DNA from: Rana temporaria | Lineage: Eukaryota > Chordata > Amphibia > Anura > Ranidae | Direction of reading: 5' to 3' | DNA length: 64,000 bases | Assembly (NCBI RefSeq): GCF_905171775.1 | Contig: NC_053500.1 | Location: forward strand, 129,134,830-129,198,829 | In this document: piece by piece, positions 44,100-54,159 of the stretch | Layout of the letters: each line of letters begins with the position of its first letter | Numbering within the stretch: position 1 is the first letter of the stretch | Translations under genes and position numbers: made by a program | The notes under the pieces: generated by a model | What the model was told of the DNA's origin: nothing | The model's database searches: none | Seen by the model: the letters and a program-made list of their open reading frames with translations, nothing else

Positions 44100-44552
44100 C
44101 AGGGCTCAAGTCCTGCGGGAACGCATGGGATCGGAGTTCCTGCACTTTTTTCTCAGCAGGAACGCAGTTCCCTTTGCAGGACTAGAGCAGTCGAGAGCAG
44201 CCGAGCCAATCCTTCACTAAGCAGCGATGCCCAGCTCGAGTCACTGTCAGGGGCAGGCGAACCTTAGTAATCCTTTATGTTACTTGCTGCTTCCTGTTTA
44301 TGGATTCATCGGGTGGTGTGCGGGTAATCCGTCACTTCCTCTATGTCGCAATGTCTCCTGGGAGCTTTTGTCATTGTTCCCAGGAGACATTGCGGAGGTC
44401 TGCCGCGAATTATCAAGAGATTTATAAAGAACTTGCTTAAGGAAAAACATGTGGTTTAGTAATTATGCATATGAGCGTATCATTTTTTTTTGGTGGGGGA
44501 GTGGATTTTGGGTGAGAGTTCCCACACTTTTTTCCCCAGGACTTGACCCCTG
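44100..44552. mobile_element. hAT-type element with perfect 8-bp duplication
   Basis: Ends CAGGGCTCAAGTCCTG and CAGGACTTGACCCCTG. AGTCTAAG flanks both sides (44092-44099, 44553-44560). The interior has an inverted AATGTCTCCTGGGAGC / TCCCAGGAGACATT hairpin. The next MITE starts at once after the right duplication. Confidence 0.92.
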
Positions 44553-44560
44553 AGTCTAAG

Positions 44561-44980
44561 GCCGCGTACACACGATCGGTTAAACCGATGAGAACGGTCT
44601 GATGGACCGTTTTCATCGGTCCAAACCGATCGTGTGTGGACGCCATCGGTTATTTATCCATCGGTTAAAAAACCGCCAACTTGTTTTAAATTTAACCGAT
44701 GGATTCCTAACCGATAGAAAAAAAACGATCGTTAGTAGGCACAACCATCGGTTAAAAATCCACGCATGCTCAGAATCAAGTCGACGCATGCTTGGAAGCA
44801 TCGAACTTTGTTTTTTTCAGCCCGTCGTTGTGTTTTACGTCACCGCGTTCTGAAACGATCGGTTTTTTAACCGATTGTGTGTAGGCACGACTGACCATCA
44901 GTCAGCTTCATCGGTTGACCGATGAAAACGGTCCATCAGACCGTTCTCACCGGATGGACCGATCGTGTGTACAGGGCTTT
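44561..44980. mobile_element. palindromic GTACACACGATCGG MITE
   Basis: Ends GGCCGCGTACACACGATCGG and CCGATCGTGTGTACAGGGCT. Arms hold ACCGATGAGAACGGTC and GACCGTTCTCACCGG. The centre is ACGCATGCTCAGAATCAAG / GTCGACGCATGC. It sits against the hAT target duplication. Confidence 0.87.
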
Positions 44981-45077
44981 ATGGTTGGAACATTTTTTGC
45001 CTTTCTACAATCGGTAGATGACTCAAGCTTGGTAGATCCAATCAAGAGCCTATCTAAATGGGCAAGGTCTAACTGGT

Positions 45078-46007
45078 TTATTTTCTCTTCTTTAACAGCA
45101 TCTCAAATGCCTTTCTCATATCCTGATTTCTCAGACTATAGATAACTGGATTGAATAATGGAGTCACCACTGAATACAAGACATACAAAGCCTTTGAGAG
45201 TGCATGGCCTCTATTTGGAACAACATAGATTGCAGTCAGGGTTCCATAGTAGATGCTCACTGATGTCAGATGTGAGCTGCAGGTAGAGAAGGTCTTTCGC
45301 CTCCCAGTACTAGATGGAATCTTCAGAACAGTTAAAAAGATCCAAACATAAGTCACTATAATGAACACAAATGGAATAACTATTATAGGGATGGACATTA
45401 TGAAGATTAAGATTTCCAACATGGAAGTATTGGAACATGACAGTTTTAAAAGAGGATCCAGTTCACAAATGAAGTGGTCAATGATGTTTGGCCCACAAAA
45501 ATCACTAGTAAACAGCATTAGAGAAGTATTGAGAGTAACTAAGAGTCCTACCAACCAAGAGGCACCTACAAACTTCAAGCAAACCCCATGTCCCATAGTT
45601 GAAGTATAATGTAAAGGATTACAGATGGCTAGATAACGATCATAGGACATGGCAGTCAGAATGAAGCTCTCTGCAACTGTAGAAGACCCATACAGATAGA
45701 ATTGTGATATGCAGCCGGCCATAGACACCTTACCAACTTCATTCAGTATATGACATAGCATTTCAGGAGCGATGTTTGTGGTAAACACAATGTCACATAT
45801 AGAAAGATGAATGAGAAAGATGTACATTGGAGTATGGAGGTGATGACTTGCCGATACTAAGACGATGATGAGGAGGTTTCCAAACAATGTTGCAATGTAA
45901 ATAGTAAAAAAGACCATGAAGACTAAAGTCCTAAACTGGTTAAGCTTCCCAAATCCAAGCAGGACAAATTCAAAAGCCTCGGTTTGGTTTGTCATGCTCA
46001 TGTTCAT
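45078..46007 (-). CDS. olfactory receptor, intact
   Basis: 309-residue seven-transmembrane olfactory receptor, a G-protein-coupled odorant receptor of the sensory neuron cilium membrane. Family marks: N-glycosylation site NQT at 7-9; GN in TM1 at 43-44; LHTPMY at 57-62; Cys99 at the start of TM3; MSYDRYLAIC at 120-129 (G-protein contact at the end of TM3); Cys171, 181 and 191 in the second extracellular loop; KTFSTCSSHL at 238-247 before TM6; PLFNPVIYSLRN at 283-294 in TM7. Length is normal and no stop interrupts it. The first of three nearby Met (1, 3, 5) is used; the true start among them is open. The coding region is a single exon as usual. Ligand and subfamily are not inferable from sequence alone. 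Confidence 0.95.
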   Translation of the reverse strand: MNMSMTNQTEAFEFVLLGFGKLNQFRTLVFMVFFTIYIATLFGNLLIIVLVSASHHLHTPMYIFLIHLSICDIVFTTNIAPEMLCHILNEVGKVSMAGCISQFYLYGSSTVAESFILTAMSYDRYLAICNPLHYTSTMGHGVCLKFVGASWLVGLLVTLNTSLMLFTSDFCGPNIIDHFICELDPLLKLSCSNTSMLEILIFIMSIPIIVIPFVFIIVTYVWIFLTVLKIPSSTGRRKTFSTCSSHLTSVSIYYGTLTAIYVVPNRGHALSKALYVLYSVVTPLFNPVIYSLRNQDMRKAFEMLLKKRK

Positions 46008-46068
46008 TTGACTTTCTTAACAGCACCATTCAGAGCTACCATGAATTGAAAAAAAAAAGGATTAAACC

Positions 46069-46085
46069 CTGAAAACAAATGTAAT
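46069..46085 (-). promoter_or_regulatory. candidate 5' UTR splice acceptor of the 45078 receptor
   Basis: On the minus strand CATTTGTTTTCAG followed by GG lies about 62 bases before the start codon. Olfactory receptor genes commonly have upstream non-coding exons spliced to the coding exon, so this acceptor is plausible. Position of the upstream exon is unknown. Confidence 0.4.
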
Positions 46086-46162
46086 GAGGTTTAGAGATGC
46101 TTTAAAGTAGCCAAAGCTTTTTGGAAAGAGCTTGGAATTATCATAGTCCCTGCCAAGTGTTT

Positions 46163-46218
46163 ATTGCTGTCTCTGTTCCTGTCTCTGTTCCTGTCTCTGT
46201 TCCTATCTCTGTTCCTGC
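46163..46218. repeat. 12-bp tandem repeat (TCTCTGTTCCTG)
   Basis: About four and a half units, one with TCTCTGTTCCTA. Confidence 0.92.
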
Positions 46219-46219
46219 T

Positions 46220-47390
46220 CACCATTGTCACCGGCACCCAAGACTAGAATGCCAAAGAGAGCTTTTTATTTCAGTATTACAAAAATCAAATCAAATTTTA
46301 AATGTTTGTATCTGAAAAAAAGAAAAGGGAAGGGAATTAATAAAAATACTTAGGGCTAGCTAAACTTTCAACTACAAATTTTAGAGTTAACTAGAAATAT
46401 TATTTTGCACTAGAATCAAGTTTCCAGTACAATAAATGTTAAATATTGTGCTACAAACATAAAGGAATACAAATGTAAAATGTTTACATATAAAAAAAAA
46501 AAAAAAGGAAGGAAGAAATCATTAAAAACAAATTCTGGTCCACTAAGAGACAAGATATATGTACATGATAGCTAGGAAAACACACCCTAAATATTTCAGA
46601 TACCTGTAGCAGTTCTCTAAGATAAGAATTTTGTTAACTTTGGAAAGATTTCCTTTCATTTCCTATTGCTCTCTCCAGGACAGGAAGTCAAGGTAAATCT
46701 CACCCAATGGGACACAGATTGCAAAAACTACTTTATATAAATTGTAATACTTCCCTGCTCTAAATTTAAACAAGAGGTTTGGTTTTCTATACACTTTAAA
46801 TAAATACACCACTGTAGGTGACACCGCTTTCTTTGTGACATGCTAGATATACAATGGTGTCAGCACCCAATCTGTAGCCCGCTAATTAGGCAAACTCTAC
46901 TAGAAATATCTCAGATCTAGTTTAGAAAATGTTCCCATAAAAAGGTAAATTAAAATATACTTGCAATTCTGATTAACATTTTAGTGTCTTCTACTTGGGG
47001 CTTAAAGAAGATCTAAAGTCAAAACTTTATTTTCATCAATAAAGTAAGGACTGGGGGATTTTCCTTTACTTCCTGTCTCAAGACACAACAGTGAAAGGAG
47101 AAATCTCAAAGGGAAACCTCTATTATAGGGTTAAAGTGGAACTAAACTCAAAATAAATTTGGAGGTAGACTGATTTTGCTTTAAAGGAAATGCAATTTTT
47201 TTTCTATTTTGTTCACACTGCCTGCGGTGCATGCGCTGTGTAATGTACATCTCTGGCTCCTTCCTGGCATCTGTTAGATGCCCAGAATGGAGCCAGGTCC
47301 CACGGCAATGTAACTACTGTACTGATGTGTTACATCATTCCTGGCCACTCATTGACCAAAGTGGAGTGATGTGGGATCCTGAGCAAACGG
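46220..47390. other. no gene; short repeat remnants
   Basis: AT-rich. TTTCCTTTCATTTCC / GGACAGGAAGTCAAGG (46648-46695) and TTTCCTTTACTTCCTG (47060) are partial foldback repeats of the CACTTCCTG type. No receptor motif was found here. Confidence 0.4.
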
Positions 47391-47504
47391 CAGAGAAGTT
47401 GACAGTAGTTGACTGCATTTTCGTCCGAATAGATTTTAGTCCGAATTAGAGAGAAAAGATTCAACATTATAGAGACATGAAGATTTGACGAAGCAGCTAA
47501 AAAC

Positions 47505-47690
47505 ATACGATCGCCGCAAGCGGACATTTACTGTCAAATGCTCCGCCCATAGGCTATAGAAGAATTCTAATGTTGGTTGACTAGAAATAATAATTAATAA
47601 ATATAATTATTACTAGTGTCATACAACATTAGAATTCTACTATAGCTTGTGGGCGGAGCATTCGACCGGAAATGTACGATTGCGGTACCA
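47505..47690. repeat. foldback repeat (CTCCGCCC / GGGCGGAG)
   Basis: CGATCGCCGCAAGCGGAC, ATGCTCCGCCCATAGGC and AGAATTCTAATGTTG return inverted as CAACATTAGAATTCTA, GTGGGCGGAGCATTCG and GTACGATTGCGG. The AT-rich loop lies at 47585-47620. Flank word TTTAGTCCGAATTAG at 47435 may be part of the same element. Confidence 0.85.
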
Positions 47691-47699
47691 CGGGTGGGG

Positions 47700-48430
47700 C
47701 ACACCATGTCTGCATAGCTTTCAAGTATTCTGGCCATTATTTTTGTTGTACTTTCTTCGTTTGTACAAACTGTATAACCCTTTTTGGCTGTTACTCTTGT
47801 AAAATCAATAAACGTTTCCTTAAAAAAAAGGTATGCTGATGGTTACATTGTGGCAAGAGCTCACCTTCACTCCGTAGACTAAATCCTGTTTAGTTGGACA
47901 TAAACATTAGCTGAAAAAAGCGCATTTAATGCTCTGTAAATGAAATCGTTCTATACACAAAAAAGCAGAACTGTAGCATTAGAGTAAAACATGCTGCGTG
48001 CAGAGACTCTAAAAAACCTCATGAAATTACCAATGTTCTGGTATTTGTGTGGTTTGTTGAATCTGTGCTTTGCCATCACACTGCCAACTGAGTGGCCTTG
48101 ATATTTTTTTTATTCTATTTTCTACCTAGGGAATTTCTCAAGAGTAATCATTTGTTACAGTTACAAGTCCATGGAGGATTAATTCAATTCTAGATCCCAA
48201 TGCAGTTAAGCACTAAAATACAAACATAAGATGTAAGATGGGGGGCACAATTAGGGGGCAGAGCTGGAATGATGAGGGGGAAGGTGGGTAGGGAAAGTGG
48301 TAGGAGCATTGACATTACAAATAAAAGGGGTCATTAACTTTGACAGGAATGTAGGTGAGATAAGATGAAGAACCAATGAAGGAACTGGGCAATGGAATGG
48401 AAGAAGTTGGGCAATAGTGATGAGAAGATT
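47700..48430. other. no gene seen
   Basis: Ordinary AT-rich sequence. AATAAACGTTTCC (47807) followed by an A run resembles a retroposon tail, but no body was identified. Confidence 0.4.
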
Positions 48431-48436
48431 ACAAAT

Positions 48437-48600
48437 TACCGTATTTTCCGCACTATAAGATGCACTTTTCCCCCAGAAATATGGGGGGAAATGTCTCTGT
48501 GTATTATGGTGCGAATATATAACAAGCACCGCCCCCCCCCCCCTGCTGCCGCCAGCACCGCCCCGGCTCGCATTGCCTCCCACCGCCATCACCGGAAGAG
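48437..48600. repeat. ACCGTATTTTCCGCACTATAA repeat, truncated
   Basis: TACCGTATTTTCCGCACTAT followed by AAGATGCACTTTTCCCCC is the start of a widespread vertebrate MITE-like repeat. The other end is missing and a C run (48532-48543) follows. Confidence 0.65.
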
Positions 48601-48664
48601 AGACAGGAGAGCGGGGACAGACATCCAAACCCCCCATTTTTTTTGTTTTATTTTTCTGTTTTTA

Positions 48665-49425
48665 TCAGAAATTCTAAAATTCTAAAAGTTGTAAATTCGT
48701 AAATTTGGAAATTTGGAATTCGTAAGTTCGTATAATCGAAAATTTGAAAATGCATATATTCGTAAATTCGAAAATTCGTAAATTATGAATTCGTAATTCG
48801 TAAATTTGAAGATTCAAAAATTCATAAATTCGTAAATTCGTAAATTCTGAATTCGTAAATTTTGGAAATTCGGAATTCATGAATTCGAAAATTCGGAAAT
48901 TCAAAAATCCGAAAATTAGAAAATCCGAAATTAAGAAATGAAAATCCAAAAATTTAAAACAATAACTAACTGACTAACTAATAATAACTAACTATTAAAT
49001 TATAGGTATTGGCATTTCCTTTCAAATTTGGCTGTTCTGAAGTTACAAATTATTTGAAATAAAGAATGCTGCATCTAAACAAATTGACCAAAACTAAATA
49101 ATAATACGTTTTTATTATTGTTATTTATTATTATTAATTTGTTACGTTCCATTCATTTAGATATGGCATTCTTTATTACAGGTAATTCGTAACTTCGGAT
49201 AAATTAGTATACGTTACGTTCACTATCAGCCAAATTTGAAAGGAAATTCCAATACCTATAATTTAATAGTTAGTAATAGTAACATTATTATTAGTTAGTT
49301 ATTATTTCAGATTTTCGAGTTTTCGGGTTTTTGAATTTTCTGATTTCTGTTCTTCTTTTCTGATTTTCGTTCTTTTGACTTTTCAGATTTTCGTTTTTAT
49401 TTTCGAATTTCCAAATTTGATAGAG
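48665..49425. repeat. large foldback repeat with AATTCGTAAATT arms
   Basis: The left outer arm is an irregular tandem of AATTCGTAAATT / AAATTCGGAAATT units (48670-48960). The inner arm TTAAATTATAGGTATTGGC returns as CCAATACCTATAATTTAA (49247), and CCTTTCAAATTTGGCTG as GCCAAATTTGAAAGG. The right outer arm is TTTCAGATTTTCG-type sequence. The minus frame at 48674-48949 is a repeat artefact. Confidence 0.85.
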
Positions 49426-49429
49426 ACTT

Positions 49430-49955
49430 TTAGTTAGGTTGCATTCCTCTGTTTGGTAATTTTTGCGATAGAAAGCTCAAAATTGGCATATGTGTGGTCA
49501 GTGTTGGATGATGGATCTCACCTCATTTAAGGGTCCATTGCAGTAATTGGACTGTTTAGGAGTGGATGATAAACATTCAGAGATTTTCCAATTTACTTCT
49601 AGGAATGGATGCTTACATTGTGTTTATTCTATTTTATTAAAATACTGTACATACACAAACTTTTTATATTCTTTTCTCACAATTAATACATAAGATTCTT
49701 ACGTGACCTACTACACTCAACATTGATAACCTTCAGGCATGTATTGTACCCTACAGGAATCCTAGCATGAAACTAAAATGACTTGGACATGTCACTTATT
49801 ACTTGTACTAATAATTCTTAAAACATGGTTAAATAAAAAAAAAATGTAATATATTTCAGCTTACCAGACCTTGGGTGTGTTGGCTACTTTAATCTAGCTA
49901 ATATTTTCACATGGTGATTCTGCCAGTAACATACTTCCAAACCTATGGTGACAAC
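49430..49955. other. no gene seen
   Basis: AT-rich sequence without domains or recognised ends. Confidence 0.45.
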
Positions 49956-49960
49956 TCTCA

Positions 49961-50355
49961 TGCCCTTGTACACACGATCGGTCAATCCGATGAGAACGGT
50001 CTGATGGATTTTTCCAACAGTTAACCAATGAAGCTGACTGATGATCAGTCGTGCCTACACACCATCAGTTAAAAAAACGATCGTGTCAGAACGCGGTGAC
50101 GTAAAACACAACGACGTTCTGAAAAAAATGAAGTTCAATGCTTCCAAGCATGCGTCGACTTGATTCTGAGCATGCGTGGATTTTTAACCGATGGATGGAC
50201 GTGCCTACAAACGATCGTTTTTTTAAAACAAGTTTCACATTTTTTAACCGATGGATAAATAACCGATGGGGCCTACACACGATCGGTTTGGTCTGATGAA
50301 AACGGTCCATCAGACCGTTCTCATCAGATTGACCGATCGTGTGTACGCGGCATTA
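49961..50355. mobile_element. palindromic GTACACACGATCGG MITE
   Basis: Starts TGCCCTTGTACACACGATCG and ends CGATCGTGTGTACGCGGCA. Arms: CCGATGAGAACGGTCTG and CAGACCGTTCTCATC. The centre CAAGCATGCGTCGACTTG is followed by ATTCTGAGCATGCG. Closest to the copy at 58669-59087. Confidence 0.87.
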
Positions 50356-50359
50356 CTCA

Positions 50360-50788
50360 TGTTTCTTCTTTAGAACAACAGAAACAAGACAGGACCAAAA
50401 AGCCCCACCATTCTCCAATTTTTATAACATAGAGGGGTATAATTTTTCAGTCCTGGGGAGGAAAGCAGAGGAAGTCATTACATTTCTGGCAAGTTCAACA
50501 GGTTTTGTTTTTTTTTTCTGGAATACCATTTTGATATATTTGTTTGGTATATTTAACAGAAAAAAAAGGTTTGAGCAGGAAAAGTTATGGTCTACATATG
50601 CTTATGCCTATAAGGCATGCCGCGCATTTGAAAGTTTTCCGCCAATTTCAGTAGGTGGTTTCCTATGTATATGGACTTTTCCATCAAATATGACCTTTGC
50701 CTTTGAGATATACACATGTATATGCCCACGGTCTTTACATGCATTTGATTATTATTTTTCTTTCTATACAGATTCCCTCTTCTTTGAT
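50360..50788. other. no gene called
   Basis: A 189-residue plus-strand frame (50339-50908) spans this stretch, but it begins inside one MITE and ends inside another and has no recognised domain, so I do not call it. Confidence 0.4.
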
Positions 50789-50790
50789 AT

Positions 50791-51156
50791 GGCCGCGTAC
50801 ACATGGTCGGTCAAAACCGATGAGAATGGACCGAAGTTCAGTTTCATCGGTCCAAACCGACCGTATGTACGGCCCATCAGTCTTTTGTCCTTCGGACCAA
50901 AATTTTAAAACTTGCTTTAAAGTCGAACCGATGGACCGCTGACCGATCGGTCCAAACCGATGGTTAGTACACAAAAGCATCGGTTCAAAACCCGCGCATG
51001 CTCAGAATCAAGTCGACGCATGCTTGGAGGCATTGAACTTCGTTTATTTCAGCACGTCGTTGTGTACACACATCAGACCACTTCAGCGGTGGACAGATGA
51101 AAACGGTCCGTCGGACCATTCTCATCGGATGAACTGGTCGTGTGTACGTGGCCTAA
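50791..51156. mobile_element. palindromic GTACACATGGTCGG MITE
   Basis: Ends GGCCGCGTACACATGGTCGG and CTGGTCGTGTGTACGTGGCC. Centre GCATGCTCAGAATCAAGTCG then ACGCATGC. A hammerhead-like core begins directly at its right edge. Confidence 0.85.
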
Positions 51157-51190
51157 GTCTTGAGGAAGCAACAAGCGAAACGTAGACTTA
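51154..51190 (+). ncRNA. hammerhead-like ribozyme core
   Basis: In order: UAAGUC, UUGAGGA (51160-51166, one change from CUGANGA), a short stem II GC-AACAA-GC, GAAA (51177-51180), CGU, A, then GACUUA (51185-51190). UAAGUC and GACUUA are perfectly complementary and form stem I. The cleavage position would follow the A after CGU. Stem III is the bare self-complementary ACGU, so any activity would probably need dimers. It abuts a MITE end on the left. Confidence 0.45.
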
Positions 51191-51299
51191 TATTGTCCTA
51201 TATGTATCATTAGGGAATTGCTAAAATTGTGTGATTCCAATGGAGAGTCAAATCTGTATGTTTTTAACATGAACTTTTTTATAAATATGTATTAAAATT

Positions 51300-51760
51300 A
51301 TATTTTTTCAAATTATGGTGAATTCCTTCTGGTACCTTTAAAGTCCGCCCACAGCAGTCCTAAATTTACAATTTATAGTCTATTTGGATGTGGTACCTCC
51401 TTGGCCCTCTCTTTTTCATATATATGCTTTAATCAATTTCAATTGATAAAACAAAGTTCTTAACTAATCATAAAGGATAAAGATGCAAGGCTGTATGATG
51501 AATTTACTGCATGATCTGTGACTAAGTAGCCCCTTTAAGTTTGCACATTGTTTTCTTTACAATGAGACATTATGGACTTTAGATTAAAAATAGTCTTTAA
51601 AACGCGCATTAGATGTTTTTTTTTTGGCTATCTATGTCCCATTAGGGAGAATTATCTTCACTTCCTGTGTTTTTGGCACTACATGCAGTAAGAGAAATTA
51701 CCCCTCAAATTTGAGAAATCCCCTTTTAGACAGTTGTCACCTGAAAAATTGCCTCTAGAT
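51300..51760. other. no gene seen
   Basis: AT-rich tail sequence that may belong to the hammerhead-bearing repeat (ATTATGGTGAATTCC near 51315), then CACTTCCTGTGTTTTTGG, a foldback-type word. Confidence 0.35.
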
Positions 51761-51764
51761 TTTC

Positions 51765-52158
51765 CCTCAATTCCTGTTCCAACTTCCTGTTCTTCTGTCT
51801 GTAACTACTCACAGTAATGCAAGGCTTTCTTCCTGGTGTGGAGAAAGCCTCTTGTGGGGGGAAGGGGCGATCAGGCAAGTCAGGACACTCTCTACTTTGC
51901 AGATAGAGAAAGGAGCTGTGTGTTAGTGGGCATCCTGACACTCCTGCTTGCCCCCTCAAGAGGCTTTCTTCACACCAGGAAGAAAGCCTTGCATTACGGT
52001 GTGTAGTTACAGACAGAAGAACAGGAAGTGAGCATTTCTCAGAAGAATTAAGGACATTTAAAAGCAAAATGGAAGGATGAGGTAAGTGAAGGAGGATTGC
52101 ACTAAGGTAGAGGAAGCTATTTAGGAAAAAAACATTTTTTCTTTACAACCCCTTTAAG
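51765..52158. repeat. foldback repeat (CTTCCTGTTCTTCTG / AGAAGAACAGGAAG)
   Basis: The left arm AACTTCCTGTTCTTCTGTC and AATGCAAGGCTTTCTTCCTG returns as CAGGAAGAAAGCCTTGCATT and ACAGAAGAACAGGAAGTGAG. It ends TTTACAACCCCTTTAAG. Related in style to 1133-1468. Confidence 0.85.
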
Positions 52159-52192
52159 CTTTTTTACTGAAGCATCAAATAATTAAACAACT

Positions 52193-52239
52193 GTCCACTG
52201 ATGTTTCAGGGACGCACAGGCCCCCTTTCTCAAAGTGAC
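52193..52239 (-). ncRNA. hammerhead-like ribozyme core
   Basis: Minus strand: CACU, UUGAGAA (two changes from CUGANGA), stem II AGGGG with UCCCU, GAAA, CAU, C, then AGUG. AGUG pairs fully with the CACU before the box, and a further G-U pair extends stem I. The order and spacing match the cores at 51154 and 35567, though the surrounding sequence is different. Confidence 0.38.
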
Positions 52240-52935
52240 AGAGGTCTGGCAATTTATGTGCACATTTGCATTTGACGAAAAGGTGTGAGATGGATGGCGA
52301 ATGAGCAATTAACACCTGACAGTCTTTTATCTCAAAAAATAAATACAAATAAATAAATCTTAGCTTTAGATATGCTTTAACTTTTCACTTCCATGACAGT
52401 GGCTTTTGCAGAAGTGTTCTTCCCTATGTCTTGCTTAATAGTCTTAATGTGTTTTTTCTACGATTGATTTTTTGTATTCTGTTGTGTACGAATAATCAAT
52501 AATCACAGCAATTAGCTTTCATCTATCTAATTAAAGTAATATCGTTCTTGTTTTACCAAGATTGTACTGAGTAATGTGATTGGTAGATGCAGGAAATTGT
52601 TCCTTGTTCTAATGGTATATTTGTCAGAATATCATGATAACATTTTGAATGCTCTTTGTGGACTGAATCCCTCTTTGGTGCAGACAGGAACCCCCAACTT
52701 TAACACAGGTTTGCAAGAATCGAAGGACATTGGACATATGAGAAATCTCAACTCTACAATGAACAGAATCAAGGAGACCTTCAGACAGAAATATTTCTAA
52801 TGGGGGGACTACTGTACTTGTTTTCTACTGTATAGCAGTTTACCTGGACTCTTTGTAGCATAACTTCAATCAAAAAGGGCTGGCAACTCGGATGCTCTTG
52901 AATAAAAGTCCTTTATTGGTTACATGGGTACACGG
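52240..52935. other. no gene seen
   Basis: The frame at 52576-52800 has no domain. The right part (52900-52935) holds the AATAAAAGTCC tail of the repeat carrying the next hammerhead-like core. Confidence 0.4.
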
Positions 52936-52940
52936 GTACA

Positions 52941-52994
52941 GGCTATATGCTGACGCTTTTCTGCTAAGAAGCTTTCATCTTTGTAGCATAAGCC
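52941..52994 (-). ncRNA. hammerhead-like ribozyme core, long stem I
   Basis: Minus strand: GGCUUAUGCU, a 3-4 base insertion, AAGAUGA (altered CUGAUGA box), stem II GCU-UCUU-AGC, GAAA, AGCGU, C, then AGCAUAUAGCC. The last segment pairs with the first over about ten positions with one bulge. On the same strand a tail with AATAAAGGACTTTTATTC follows. The box is degenerate, so this copy is unlikely to be active. Confidence 0.4.
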
Positions 52995-52999
52995 TCTAG

Positions 53000-53640
53000 T
53001 ACCCTGAGCTCCCAGCTGGAAGGCATTTACCTGTCATGGGAGTATAGCTATGACTAAGCATCTATCCATGATGTGAAACATGTTAGCTTTTTTGTCCCCT
53101 ATGTCCACTTTTTACCATTGATTGCAGTGTTTTTGCATGATTTTTTGGATGTTATACAGCTTTGGATTTTATCCTTTGTTTCAATAAATCGCCTATCAGA
53201 GTGCGGTAGTCCAGGAACATTTATTTTTTCCACGGATCGGCGCAGAGTCTGCACCTGTCAGTACTACAGGGCGGGAGCACAGCATAGGTCGCAGGGCTTG
53301 GAGCGGTACTCTTTTCCATTGTCTAGGGAGTATACTTGGGTAAATCATACTTACCTGGGACAGCATTGTTCCCTGGATATAGCGTTATCCATCCAACACA
53401 GGGAAATTTATAAATATCCAAACCTATTATTGATCAGCGTTGGCTACTTGTAGCTGCAGCTTCCAATAGTTCTATCCCCTGGATCTTGGAAGTGTCCTAT
53501 GGGTCGACAGGTGTATCTACATCAGGAGATTTTATGTCTTCACATTCTCTCTTTTTCCTTGTATACTATGGATATCTCTTGTAGTGGATAACTTTTACCA
53601 TTGCAGATATATTTAATCAGAGCTTTCTGTGATAGTCAAT
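53000..53640. other. no gene called
   Basis: A 126-residue frame at 53073-53453 shows no domain and appears to be the body of the repeat that carries the core at 53647. Confidence 0.35.
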
Positions 53641-53646
53641 CTACTC

Positions 53647-53689
53647 AGTCCTGAAGAAAAGGGTGCTCCGGCGAAAACGCGTAGACCAG
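53647..53689 (+). ncRNA. hammerhead-like ribozyme core
   Basis: AGUC, CUGAAGA (53651-53657, fits CUGANGA), a weak stem II (GGG with UCC), GCGAAAA (one extra A), CGCGU, A, then GAC pairing with the GUC before the box. The self-complementary ACGCGU as stem III gives two pairs and a two-base loop, like the short stem III described for the newt satellite 2 hammerhead. Confidence 0.42.
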
Positions 53690-53699
53690 TCTACTACTG

Positions 53700-53920
53700 A
53701 TCACGTATATCTAAGCTCTGTATCATGTGTATATTTTAATCAAGTGTTGTATGGTACATGTTATGATACTTTTTTAATGTATATTTTGAAATTTTGTATT
53801 TTTCCAAAACAATTTAGTGCTTACTGGGCTCTCATGGGCCTATTTAGAGTCCCGTTACCCTTCTGTTTGTTTTTGTTGACATAGAAAACAATATTTTATA
53901 ACCGAAACTAAGAAAAACTT
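53700..53920. other. no gene seen
   Basis: AT-rich continuation of the same repeat. The short frame at 53663-53884 has no domain. Confidence 0.35.
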
Positions 53921-53924
53921 TTTT

Positions 53925-54153
53925 TTTTCAATAATTTTGGTATTTTTTTGTTTGTTTAGCAAAAAATAAAAACTCAAGAGGTGATCAAATACCACCAAAG
54001 GAAAGCTCTATTTGTGGGAAAAATGATAAAAAATGTAGTTTGGGTACAGTGTTGCATGACCGCACAATTGTCATTCAAAGTGCGACAGTGCTGAAATCTG
54101 AAAATTGTCCATGGCAGGAAGGGGCGAAAGTGCCTGGTATTGAAGTGGTTAAA
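53925..54153 (-). mobile_element. TTAACCACTT-family element, terminal fragment
   Basis: Minus-strand copy of the first ~230 bp of the family: AGGTGATCAAATACCACCAA, GAAAGCTCTATTTGTGGG, CATGACCGCACAATTGTC, ending GAAGTGGTTAA at 54153. More diverged than the others. Confidence 0.8.
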
Positions 54154-54159
54154 GGTGTG

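Noticed and set aside
45077..45082. AATAAA overlapping the stop codon of the 45078 receptor as polyadenylation signal
   Set aside because: It would place cleavage almost at the stop codon; more likely a chance match.
50339..50908. 189-residue plus-strand frame
   Set aside because: Starts in one MITE and ends in another; no recognisable domain.
53073..53453. 126-residue plus-strand frame
   Set aside because: No domain; it lies in the body of the repeat that carries a hammerhead-like core.
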